From: Drosophila persimilis
Taxonomy: Eukaryota; Arthropoda; Insecta; Diptera; Drosophilidae
Direction: 5' to 3'
DNA length: 64,000 nucleotides
Assembly (NCBI RefSeq): GCF_003286085.1
Contig: NW_020825312.1
Location: forward strand, 5,022,001 to 5,086,000
The translations under genes were made by a program, and so were the position numbers. Of the stretch, positions 1 through 12,529 are shown piece after piece. Positions within the stretch are counted from its first letter, which is position 1. The number at the start of each line of letters is the position of its first letter. Under the pieces are notes generated by a model. The model saw only the letters and a list, made by a program, of their open reading frames with translations. It did no database searches and was not told the origin of the DNA.

Positions 1-256
1 AGACCGGTAGCAGCAACAGCAACAGAAACACACGCAAATCTTGATTGAATCAACTTAATTTAGATCAGAGCACAGTGATTCGTGTGTGGTCGTAAAATGC
101 GCGACATATTGGACCCTCGGACTTATCGCACGTCTCTCTCTCTCTCGCTCGCTCTCTGGGTGGGGACTGGCGTGTCCTGCACCCGTGCGTCTGTAAACTT
201 TTATGACACGTGGTGTACTTGCCGCAACAAATAATACCGAAAACCACAAACACCAG

Positions 257-290
<34 letters not shown>

Positions 291-3200
291 CAGCGGGAAC
301 AACAAGAAATGTATAATAATAATAAAAACAAATGAAAAAATCACGTAGTTTGTGGCCAGCACATCAGAGACACAAAAGGTGCCTGGGGGTCAGAGGGGGC
401 TGGGCTGGGGTGGGGTGGTGCCATGTGATAGGAATGCCATTTTGCATGTTGCCTTCGTGTGACAAAGCAGCAGCCAATTACCAAACACCAAACACCAAAG
501 GAGTCGACAGTGCGGCTACCGAATACGAGTGCCCGCCATTCAGATTCAGATTTCTTTATTGTACAAAATAATCTATGAAAAATAGTTGAATTTTGTACCT
601 GTTAAGGCCTTAAATTTAAAAATATTTTAGAGATAGTTTAAAGCCTAAAAGCTCTACACAAATATGCCCTGATATTGGTTAAAGGAGTATGAGATACCCT
701 TATACTCCACTAGTACCTGATATTAAAATGACAACTTTCAGCAGAAAATAAAAATGTACAAAGAAGAAACACCCAGAGAGAGAGAAAGGGAAAGAGCTGG
801 GGACGAGTGGGTGGTTGGGTGCAGGCAGCAAACAGCAAGCAATCTTCCACTAACCGCAGCTCAAAACATTATCCTGTGCTGTGCCACCAATTTGATTTGA
901 TAGTTTGCACAGCCTTCTTCTGTTCTCCTCCCACCCCTTGCCCCTTGCCTCTTGCCTCTTGCCACATCGACACCTCTAGTCGGCCCCTGCACCGCCGGCC
1001 CCTCTGACAATTGACACGTTAGCTTGGAAGCTTTGGCAGCAGCCGGCACAACAACTGAATATCCACTTTGGCCAGGAGCAGCCCCACCTCCACGTGCACC
1101 GCCACTCTGCCTGGCCAGCCTTGTTCGTTGTGTTTGTGTTACGACCATGTTGCACCTACGGACTGAACCTATGCCGGCTAACCAGGGCTAGAGGTGGAAG
1201 CGTGAGTTGATCGTGCCTTAGTTGAGAAGTTCTCGATATCCGCCCAGGCACTGGCACCTCGGTTGGAGAGGCCATAAGGTTAAGTGATCCTAAATGTCTT
1301 TATCTATTAATGTTAGAAAAACCCAATACACTCACGAAGGACCAGGACTACGACTCTGTTCTCATCACGCTCCCATCACGCTCCCATCCCATCCGATCTC
1401 ATCCCATTCATTGCCATACAAATTTGTTCGGCCCAGCCAAAGTCGTTTGTACGTGATTTCATCAAACATAAAAAGAAAATACTATACCAAAATAAACAAG
1501 AGCCAAATAAACCAACACCGAAAATAGATAGGAGGCGACTCGAGGCCGAAAAGAATTTTCAAATCGAATGCAAAAATGGTGCAAACTCTTGAATACAAAA
1601 TGCTTTGGAGCGACAACAGTAGGAGACAAAACTAAACTACAACCGAAACTACAAAAAAAAAACACAAAACCGAAAAAAAAAAAATATTGTACGAGTATTT
1701 GGTGTTCCCCGAGAGACGCGCGGGGCCTTTATCAGTAGAAAGTCGAAATGAAATCACAGAGAGAATGCACAGAAGCCATCGAGATGGTATGGGGATGGGC
1801 ATGGGGATGGTCTGGTGATGGGCACTGGCGGAATGGGAATGGGAGTCGTCTGGTTTCTGGTTCTGGTTTTTGGTCTGACGACCAATTTCTGGTCAGTGGC
1901 AAACTGAATTATATTTTGAGTGGTTGCCACTGCATCTCCTTTTCATCTCATCCCACGGCCCCCATCTGCTCCACAGCTACGAGTGCATTCACTGCTACTC
2001 CAGCAGAAAGTCCTGTGTTTTTATGTGTTTTGATGTTGTCAAGCAATTAAAAATTTTGTGCCAATGCCTTTAATAGACATTTTTGTTTTGTATTTGCTAG
2101 TTTTTACTGGCGACATTTATGCGAATTTCATGTGTTCTCCGGGGGTAGAAAAAAAGAAGAAACATAGACGGACACGGAGACGGAGACGGACAAACTCGTA
2201 GGATGGAAAATGGCAAAATGGGGACTGAGAATCAGAATGTGTGTGGCATTTATTAGTTTTTGTTCAGGCTGTTAACTGATGAATGCTTCCCAGGGAGGGT
2301 GCTAAATAATTGAAAGAGCTGCAAAATGTGATTCCAATAGAAAAAGAGAACAAAAGTGAAAGATCAAAAACGGAAACAAACGAAATGTTTACTCTAAGCT
2401 TCTATTCTATTTTGTGGCACATTCCCCAATGATTTAAGATCCCTTAATGAGTGGCAGATAATGTATGAGTTCTCCAGATGGTAATTGTAATTTATACAGG
2501 GGGTATTCCCTTTATATTGGCAATAAGCCCGATCATTAATATAGCTCGATCATCAAAAAGAGGTAATTATCTTTAAAGAATGCCATTCGTTTTAATGTCT
2601 AGAAATCGTTTAGAGCCGCCACAGCAACATCAGCTATCGGCTATTGGCTATCGACTATCAACAATAACCATATAAACGTGAAATTTCCCAAATAGAAACG
2701 CATAATTTCCAGTCAATCCAATATTTAGCAATCATTGCCGGCTACCTACAAGATCATTTATGTATCTATGCATATGTATGCATGTGTGTGTGTGTAGTAT
2801 GCCCCCCCATGGATATTGGGTTGTTGGGGTTTCGGTGTTGATGCCAAAGATGCGAAACCCAGCATTACGATGCCGCTGGCAGAGTCGTTACACTTTTAAC
2901 GATTTCCCCCCCTCTCTCTCTCGCGCTCTCTCTCTCTTTCGATGCATCGTAACCAAGCAAAATCGCATTAGTTAATCCGACAGAAACATATGCAAAAAGA
3001 GAGAGGAAGAGAAGCAGAGAAGCTCTAAATTGAGTGAATGAAAGAAGTTGCCCCATAAGCTGTATACATATGTATATGCATATGTAGCTGTGTATCTGTG
3101 TATCTGTGCAAGTATGGAAGTATGATAATTTCATTGAATTGAATATACAGTAGTAGTGCATTCCCGTAGGTAGGTAGCGCTGGCCCCACTCGCGCTGCTT

Positions 3201-3939
3201 ATTTAACTATTACCACTTCCTTCGCCTCCATAGTGGGGGCACGCTGATGGTTCTGGGTGATTTATTGTTTGTCATACGCTTTGAAATTGCGCTTTAAATT
3301 TTGCACCGCTTCCAACTTGCAACAATTACATGGCCATGGCCATGGCCATGAGCCAGGCCACTTGCATTGTTATCTTTTTGCATGGTTAGAGTCGAGTCCC
3401 TGTCCTGCCTACTAGCTGCTAGCTGCTGGCTGCTCTCCTCTCCCAATCCGCAATCCGCAATCCCCAATCCCCACCATCGCTATTGACTATTTTTTTTCGC
3501 GCTTAAGTTGTCGTCGTCGTTATATTCCTTCCTGTCTGTGCCGCAGTCGTCAGCGTCGAATTCCTGAGCCGGTCTCCGTCGTCGCTTGTCGTTCGTCGTT
3601 CTGTGATTTATAAAAGCACAGACGACGACTTTAGACTGAGGCAGAATGAGTCTTCGACGCTGGGCCCCAAAGAATTTGCAGCTCCACACACACATGCACA
3701 CGTACTCACATGTACATATGTACATATGTATGTGGGCACACTGAGCGAGCGAGAAAGAGGGACGGACGGACTGGCGCAGGCAGGCACAGAAAGCAAGAAA
3801 CATGAAGAAGCTTTTAACGAACTCTTTTCATTTGTACTTTGGTGCATAGTACGATGACAGAGTTTTTCCCCGACTCGTACTCCACTTCTCTGATACCCTG
3901 TGCGTCGAGCAGACCACCTGAAAACTCGCATCAGTTGTT

Positions 3940-4085
3940 AAGCCAGAAATATGTATACACTAGGGGGCAATCGTCCTGCGTAATCGCTTCGCACGTGCGC
4001 CAACCCTCGGCTCACTCGCTTCGGCTGACTTCGGCTCACTTCGGCTCACCTGCTCCGCTTTGGTCGCGCCGATATGAGTAAAAAT
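3940..4085 (+). repeat. Dispersed repeat of unknown family, copy A
   Basis: The core GCCAACCCTCGGCTCACTCG (3999-4018) is followed by TCGGCTCACTT-type units and ends in CGATATGAGTAAAA (4070-4083). It matches copy B (11570-11631) and copy C (54480-54623). Inverted GATACCCT/AGGGTATC octamers lie outside it, near 3893 and 4129, and may be element ends. The ATG at 4074 opens only 19 codons. Confidence 0.5.
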
Positions 4086-4796
4086 CTATATAAAATCAAG
4101 GAAGTGTTTGAAGCAAATGCCTTTCCAGAATAGGGTATCCACAGGTTCGTCCCCCCCTCCGCCCCTGCCCCTTTGTGGTTATGCATATGTATCGCTCCTT
4201 TGGATCGTACGCGTATAAGCGGATTCTTTAGGTATCTCTTTTCGTTACCTTTTGATTTCCTTCCAGGTTGGTTGTATTAAAATTTTGCTAACAAAAATTT
4301 GTACGTGTAGAGCAGGGTCTCTGGATCTTGAGATGTCTTTTGCTACTACTAGTGTGTACTGCCAAGAGCCGAAACATCTGACGAGAGGTTCCTGAGTCTC
4401 TTCTGGCATCGACAGCGACATCGACTCGGGACTCGACTTGGCATCGGCATCGGCATCGGCATCAGCATCAGCATCGAGCTGGATGCATCGTTGAGTTGAA
4501 GAAGTGATGACAACACCGACGTATGAGCAACCGAGTTTGTGCCGCATTTAAATTTCAAATTGGTTCGTTAACATGAAGTTAACATATCTGCTAATTGCTG
4601 ATTGCCAAAGACGCTTGCAGAGCAGAGCAACAGAGGAAGAGTCGAGCCGAACAGAACGGAACGGAACGAAACGGAGCAGCCCGAAACCCCAGGAGTGTGG
4701 AAGCTAAGGGGGAGATACTCGCACTCAGATACAGATACTCGTATTCGGTTAGTAGCTACCAATGTAGTCTGGGGCCAGTATCTTGATGCCTCTGTG

Positions 4797-4816
4797 CAGG
4801 CAGGCAGCCAGCCAAG

Positions 4817-4848
<32 letters not shown>

Positions 4849-4860
4849 CAGCCAGCCAGC
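4797..4860. repeat. (CCAG)n microsatellite
   Basis: About 16 imperfect tetramer units of CAGC/CAGG type, broken by AAGC and GTCA variants. The ORFs read through it in several frames are translation artefacts (Ser-Gln-Pro-Ala and Trp-Leu-Ala repeats). Confidence 0.9.
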
Positions 4861-7800
4861 ATCGAGCCAAGGCAGGCAACGGCAGTCAACGGCAGCATCC
4901 ACAACAGTAACAAGAACAGAAATAACTACAAGAAGAGTGTCAGGTATATTGCAGTTTGTTGCATCGTCGTCCTCTTTGCAATGAGCGTATCTAATAGATA
5001 CTTGCACACGCAGCAGCAGCAGCACTAGCACCAGCAGCAGCCACTACTCGCAAAACAACATCCAGCATCCCCGGAAGCTTTTACTTTTGGCCTTTCATAT
5101 GGAAATTTGATGTTGTTGGAAAGTTAAGTTCATTAAGTGTTAGTATTTGAACCTCTGCCAGACAGCCTTGCCATCGATACCAATCTCTGCAGCTCCTCAT
5201 CCTCTGGCTCTGGCTCTGCCTCGCCTCTTTGCGCCTCCTGTCTTCTGTACGCTGCTCTTGATGAACAAATTCAAGTGGTGGGCTTGGCCCGTTCCCGTAC
5301 CCGCTCCCCCAACCCCCCCCGTCCAGCATTGGGGAACACACGCACGCATAGCAGACACCTTTGATAAGTAACCAATTGATGTACACACGCCCATGGGTGG
5401 GTTGGCACATGGAAAATTGTATTGGAAATTAACTGACAGAACTGCCGCGGGGAGGAGAGATCAATATTTTCAGAGTCCCGAGAGTTCTTGAGGTGTGTGG
5501 GTATTGTGGGAAATTGCGAGTCAGTCCAGTTGGCCCCAGCCCCAGTTCTAGGCTTGCTAGGCATGAGATCCCTAATGAATGTAATAAATAATGATCTATT
5601 TTTATTTACCAAATATTATTACGCATATCTCAGCAGCCAGCAGTGCATTTTGACTGGTGTTTGCCCAATCTAGTTCCTGATTTCCCAAGAACCAATGCGA
5701 TTCTCCCATCTGTCAGGCATCCCCGGCACTGGTGCCTTCCCACGGATTGCCTTCCGCCATCCCAAGGCCACAAATAAAAATACATATAAAAAAAAAACAT
5801 TCGCGATGCTGAGCGAATATCGAATTCACCCGCAAAACGAAAGCGGCGAAAAAGCCAACAAACAAGCCAGTGAGCCAGAGAGCCAGAGAGCCACCAAGGA
5901 CTGCGAAAAAATTATGAAATATGCAAAGCAATAAACAATGTTAAATCAAATAAAAAGACAACTTCATATGCAGCTCGGCTCCAAAAATCGAATTCGATTG
6001 CAGCTTAAACTTGGCTGCGACGATTGAAAAAAAAACAACAACAACAAAAAGAGGACAAATAAACGAAAATAAACGAAAATAAAAACGGAAAAAAATATCA
6101 ATATTTTATGCTTTAAGCATTTGTTTGCTTAGAACGAGAGCCCCGAAAAAAACTGAAACGAAACGAAACGAAACGCAAGGAAATCCACCAGACGATGCAG
6201 AACGGAGATCAGAGTTGGACGCGAGAGTCATAGTTGGAACACATGGCACTCTTGGAGCCAGCTCCTCGCCAGCCAGGCGGATTGGGTTCTCTCGGGCCCC
6301 GACCCCCTTCGCCCCTTCGCTCCCCTGCTCCCCGCTCCGAAGCCGTGCCTACTACTGTTGCGGCTGCCGGTTCGTTGTTGTCTAAATTTATGATTATTGC
6401 CCTGCCAAGCATCTTACGAGCAACGGCAGAAAAAAAGAGAAAAAAAATACAGCGGCGGACTCAATTCGCCTTGACTCAACCGAAAAAAGAAACGAGAAAG
6501 GAAGCCCAGCCTCGGTAGTCGACGCTTCAGATACCCTTCCGGGCCGACCCTTGCCCAAGGGGATTTACCATATTGTCTGATATCTGCTATCCTTGGTCCA
6601 GAAGAATTAAATTTAACTTTTGAGAAGGTGCACACAAAAAATACCAACATTAATTTCTAAATATGTAGATTGTAAATGTTTAATTGATTAAGCTGATTTG
6701 CAAAGTTTTAGTTTAAAGTTTTCAAAGTTTCTATCTGGCAGACATTGCCATAAAAATACAAATAAATATAGAAAATATATTACATGCCGGGTCGGAATAT
6801 CCTTCCGCTGCCAGAAAATAAAATGCCCTCTATGCAAGGGTACAAAAAGTGCATCGAACATGTGGGGGGGGCGGGTGGCCAGGCCAGGCCAGGACAAGCC
6901 AACACTGTGGTGAGCCGGAGCCGGAGCGGTAGCGGGTCCAAGTGAAGTGATTCTGCAGTTATAAAAATTGGATTTTGCGCGCAACTTAATCACATTTTCG
7001 CCTTCAACTCGAGAGACTCTCAAACTTGCGAGTGTCCTCTCCTTGTGCTCTCCCTGCTCTGCCGCTCTGCCGCTCTGCTGCTCTGCTGCTCTGCTGCTGA
7101 TTTCTGCTGCTCTCCGTCTCCGTCGCCCGTCGCCCGTCTCCTTTGCCATTTCAGCTATTTTATTGCCGTCGACCCATTGTGACGATTTTTTTTTCCTCCG
7201 TGCGACGACTATGTGTGTGTTTGAGCGGGGTCCGCTTAGAGGTTCCTCCTTGTGTGCCGGGCGAAAATTTACGATTATATCGAAATCTGATGGTTTATAC
7301 GCCAGACTCTCGGCGGCCAAAAAAACATACTCCCATAGAGAAACTACTTTGTATGGCCAACTAGAGGCTGGAAGATTTACGGAAAAAATTAATTTACGAT
7401 TCCAGCGAAAATCGAATTTCGTAGTCGCAGAGCAGACTCTTCTCGGCGAAGACCGAGCCACCGCCAACAAAGTTTTATTCAAATTACAATTCCGTAATTA
7501 ATTTCCATCCACTGCAAGTCGATTGAGGCGCATGGGATAGGAACCGTTTAATTTTGTTTAACGTCCAGCGTTGATTAACCAATAATAGAACCAGTAATGG
7601 ACGAAACAGACCCCGACTCCATCCAGCACAGCCACTTGCGTGATCCAAGGGAGTCTGTTTGTTCACACATGCAATTGAATTTAGCTTATAAGTTAAGTGA
7701 ATATATTTTCCAGTCTAGATCGGATCAACTTGGGAAGAGGATCAAAGAGGATCGATCATTTCGGTTGGTTTTTCCTCATTTGGGGAGGGACGAGTTGTAA

Positions 7801-10800
7801 TTATTATACAAATCAGAGAGAGAGGGAGAGAGCACAAACGTAACCCTAAACACGTAAGCCGATCCCAAAGCGTACTCTCAATGGGGAATAGAGAAGTATC
7901 GTAAAGCGTAGTACTCGCATAAATGAATAAAATAAAATATTAACAATCTAATCCAATAAAAAAGAGTTGTAAATGTGCCAAGCGAATAGCACAATAATCC
8001 GAACAAGCCGCAAACGAGAACATTACAGTCATCCCATCCCATCCCATCCCATCCCATCGAAATCCCATCCTTTCATGAGCTTAGCTTTTGAGGCTCCTTC
8101 TGCTCCGCGCTGCTCTGCTCTGCTCTGCTCTTCTCTATGGTGTTCTGTTGTGCTCGATTTCACAATAAAACGTTGGCACTTGAAGGTTTTAACGTACATA
8201 CTATATGTAGCTACGAGTATGTGATAGTTATAGCTGCCATATATTTAGATAGTGGCGTCGGAGTCGGAGTCGTAGTCCGAGCCCGAGCCCGAGCCCGAGT
8301 CCGAGTCGGAGTCGTGAGAATTGCTTGGATGAGCGGGGCTAACGGTTTATGCAAAGCATGGCTTCATCGAAGTGCCAATTAGCATGCACTAAAAGTGCAA
8401 AATGCATTCGCCATAGAAGAATAGACATTACATTACATATCGTCGAGCGACGGGGCACGCATTGTAAAACATGAAAGGAGAATCCAATAAGGGAACATGG
8501 AACCTACTCTTACTCCACCTTCCCGAACCAATCCCGAATCCAATCCCCAACCCCCTTCCCAATCCCAATCCCAATCCCAATCCCAATCTTGAGCCAGTGC
8601 AAACCGATGACTGGCTGACCATTTAAATGAAGTAACGACTGAGTACGACGAGACTTTTCGGGCCATGTAATTGAAATGTGCGACTCAACCGAACCGTACC
8701 GAACCGAACCGAACAGAACAGAACCCAACTGAACCGAGCGAAACAATAAAATTAGTTTTCATGGCGTCAAGAACAGCGTTTGTCCAGCAATTTTCCGACT
8801 AAAAACAAGCCAAGAATTCAATTTAATGCATTCGAGTCTCAGAGTCTCCTTCTTTACTATAGACGTACGTAGCAGTACCAGTACCAGTACGTCTACCAGG
8901 CGCAACTTCTTCTTTGCTTTTATGGTTGCCAGGCAAGCGCATAAAAAGGTTATCGGCATTTAAAAGGGCACCAATAAAAAGCCAACCCAGGCTATTAAAT
9001 AGCATTATTTACACTCAGGGAACCAACCTCGTCCGACCACTGTCCGCTGCTGGCGTCGTTGGCGTCGCTGGCGTCGCTGGCGTTGGAGGCGGGGCGAAAG
9101 TGCGTGCTGTGTCCGCATAATTGGAACAGTTCTTGAACAATGATAAGCATTACCCACAGAGACAAGTGCATCGCTTCGCATCCCATCCCAGCCCATCATT
9201 TACTAATGCAGGGAAATTCACATACTACTCTCACATGGGGCTGGGGCTAGGGCTGGGCTGGGATTAGAACCATGGCGTGCCAACGGAAGCCTTTGGGCTG
9301 CCATGATCAAAAATATAGTATAAATACAGTCATATTTTCATAATTGGCCATACTGCCTTCGCTGGGCAATTATCATAATTGCATAATTTTCGTTCTAAAC
9401 AAGCCCGAAAAGAAAACATATACAATACATGACAGGCAGTCAATGAGAGGGTTTTTTTACACTGCGAGAAATCGACGATCTAAACGATGGAGGTCTCGAT
9501 GGTGATATTAGGATCATGGATCCATCCTCAAGTCCGACCCGATCGATCTCAACCGATTGGGACCGGTTAGTCATATTGAAAATTTCTCTCTCTGCATGAA
9601 AGCTTAGCTAAATTTATATGTTTACTGTTGGATTTATGTCTTGTAGAGGCAGACGTAGACGCAGACGCCGGCGCAGCAGCCGGCATTCCCGTCTCAGCAT
9701 CAGCTTCAGCTTCAGGTTCGGCTTTGGGCTGGGCTGGGCTCGGGAGCGGGCTCGGGCGCGGGCGCGGGCTCGGACTCTGGGTTGTGGATCGGGTTACCGC
9801 GTGTCCAGGAAACAATTATCCACATGCTAGTTTAGCCGAGTGCGAGTGGGGGAGACCAACGAGAGAGAGAGAAACGCTGGCTACGGAAGCGACGCTCGAT
9901 GGCCACCGGTTTCTCGTGTCGGTGCATGGGAGCAGAGGGGAAGAGAGGGTAGGGTAAGACTGCGTTTCGTTTAGCCTCCGGGATCCAAGCCGAGTCCCAC
10001 TGCTAGTCGAGGGCCGACTCGGAGTCCCGAGTCCGGTTCGTCAGCTGCGCTTGCGCGTTTATTCTCTGTGGCAGAGTTTGACGCTCGCCGTTCGCCGTTC
10101 GCCTGTTTTCGGTTTCATTTTGGGACAGCGAAAATGAGCGAGAGGCGGTTGATTCAAATTAGCCACGTCTTCAAAAAAAAAAAAATACAAAAAAAAGAAA
10201 TAATAAAATACGAGTATCAGGCAACAAGACAATGGAATGAGCAGGCGGTGCCCGGAGGCGTGTACCAGGCCAAAAAGACTCAACCAGCTAAGCAGCCAAG
10301 CAGCCAAGCAGCCAACCAACCAAACGAGCCACAACTCCAACTTGGACTCCTCCTGCCCGTTGTCCGTTGTCCGTTAGCCCGTCCGTCCGTCGCTCCGTCT
10401 ATATGTGCATATGCGTTTCACTCGTTGATTATAGGGTCGAAATTGCCGGGTTCAACAAGATTATTAATGTGCGCCAGCTTTTTGGTTTTCGTATACGTGC
10501 ATCCAAGCACCCAAGCACCCATGCACTCGTATGTATGGGTATCTGTATCTGTATCTGTATCTCTGCTCTTGTGTTTGTGTGCGAGTATGGCATGGCATGC
10601 AACCCTAAAATAATTTACCTCTTAATGTTTGTTTACTTAAGGGCCGAAAAGCAGAAACATTCGAATGATAAAAATTAAAATGGACAACCATCCAACACAA
10701 CACCAATGGAGGGAGACACCAATGGAAACAACAATGAGCAACACCAACAAATCCTCAACACCCACACTGTTGGAGAGTGCGAAAATAATGTTATAAATAC

Positions 10801-11569
10801 TTCTGATTTCCTACCATCCGATACGAGTACAATGTACAAAACTCTTTTGCGTTGGCCGGTCAGTCCCAGTCCCGGCCCCGGTCCCGTTGCCGGTGCTGGT
10901 TCGGGCCAAAACACAACAAAACCGAAAAAAAATGTTTTTTGTTGAGATACATATGTTCATATGCTGACATATCCGCAATGTGGCAGCATAATATAAATTG
11001 ACATTGACAGTTGACATTTGTGGTACATAAATGTTAGCCCAGACCCGTTCATATATCATGATGACCATCAGCTTCAGCTTCAGTTTTAGCCTCAGCCTCA
11101 GTCTCAGCATCAGCATCAGCAGCCAACAACAGCAGGCGGCGGCGTCTTACTTATAGAGTGACCGTGTTTTTGTTGCTTTCTTTCTTTTTTCGCCGTTTGT
11201 TATATTTTTTTGTTTGTAAGTTTTCAAGTTAATTTGTTGTTGATAGGTTGACATTTTCAATTGGGGCAAACAAGACGTTCGCTGCATGTGGTGCAGGAAT
11301 ACAGCCCACAGATGAGATGAATTCGAATGGAATTGGGGACTGGGGATAGGTGACCGCAATTCGAGTAGAGTGAAAGAATTCTGTCCAATATAATTGTATA
11401 CTAATTAGGAATGATATCCAAATTATAAACTATGAAATGGTAAGCTTTTGTCTGATTACTAATTGGTATTATTGATCGTACTGAATGGAGAAGCTATGTA
11501 ACATGGGTACCTCTCCACTTTGATAGTGGACTGGGACTATGTTTGGAAACCTCACCATTGAGCTGATCA

Positions 11570-11631
11570 GCCAACCCTCGGCTCACTCGCTTCGCTCGCT
11601 GGTCCCGATATGAGCAACATATCGGATATTA
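11570..11631 (+). repeat. Dispersed repeat of unknown family, copy B
   Basis: The shortest copy starts with the same 20-mer core as copy A and ends in CGATATGAGCAACATATCGG. The ATG (11610) opens a 75-codon ORF ending at 11837. I see no known domain in it. Confidence 0.5.
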
Positions 11632-12460
11632 CTTTTGAAAAAACATTGGAAGACTACTTTGGTAAATTGCTGTCATGTATTGCGGCCCTTCCCCGATGGC
11701 CTGATCCTGAGCAAACCATCGCTATCTCTGAATTTTCCAAATGGATTTCTTGGTTTCCACGAAAAGTGATCTTGGTGGTAAGAGCACGTCGGACCATAAA
11801 GACTTTTACTTTATTGCTTCCCTTGCCCGTCAATTGAATCAAAGCGGCTGAGTGAGAACGATCAGAGCCAAATATCGGATCAAGCCCCTCACTGGACTGA
11901 TCTAATTAGTATGCCCGCACATACCTGCATATAAGCAGATACATGTATGGGGCCGCGTCCCGAATCCCAGGGCCAGGATGACGACAAGAAAGACAAAAAA
12001 GGGAAAGATGGAACAGAAAACCTGTGGGGAATAGAGCCAAGGAGTCTGCTCCTGCCGAGACACTTTGTCTGAGCCGAGGAATATGTTAATTGGTTTTCTC
12101 TTAGTTGGGGATCGGATCGGATCCCTTATCGCCGTTGTGGCCGCATGTTGTCCATTATTCAAATACTATTGTCTTGATCCTTTGACCCGCGGCTAGAGCC
12201 GCTCCCCAGTCTTTTATGTGCCGCTCGCCGAGCAGAGGAAAGCGAAGCAATGCAAACTCAATTTGATTTGACTTTAGATAACAATCAATCGTTCCGTGAT
12301 GGCACCACGAGTTAACTGAAAGGCGGGGGGCAAAAAAAACAACTCCACTCGAAATATATTCAAATGAGGCATAGGTTATGTTATGTTATGGTAGAGTAGT
12401 TCACAGTGCGCGACACCTTGCGGCATCTACACGGCTCGGGGCAACACGCACATGGCATTC

Positions 12461-12529
12461 AACGCAACAACGCACACACACAACACAACGCAACACAACA
12501 CCAGACACAACACAACACAACACAACACG
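12461..12529. repeat. CAACA/CACAA-type microsatellite
   Basis: Imperfect ACACA, AACGC and AACAC pentamers run for about 70 bases. The 148-codon ORF read through this block owes its His/Thr/Gln-rich part to the repeat. Confidence 0.85.

Larger units (their letters stand above)
1..6660. other. Intergenic: simple repeats, no convincing gene
   Basis: No ORF here looks coding. Contents: (CAG)8 with CAA and (CAG)3 at 254-289; CT-rich tracts near 135-158 and 2905-2940; a Helitron-end-like GATACCCTTATACTCC near 695; a CATGGC repeat at 3329-3350; ATCGGC/ATCAGC hexamers near 4440-4480; a CCAG array at 4797-4860; and dispersed repeat copy A. A- and T-rich runs are frequent. Confidence 0.6.

Noticed and set aside
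6688-7482. 264-codon minus-strand ORF
   Set aside because: It overlaps a 177-codon frame on the other strand, contains Arg and Ala/Glu repeats from CTG and CGT runs, and shows no domain. The region is simply stop-poor.
9463-9592. CACTGCGAGAAA and a TTTCTCTC stretch as a second MITE of the 63233 type
   Set aside because: The ends match the MITE candidate only partly and are not inverse copies of each other.
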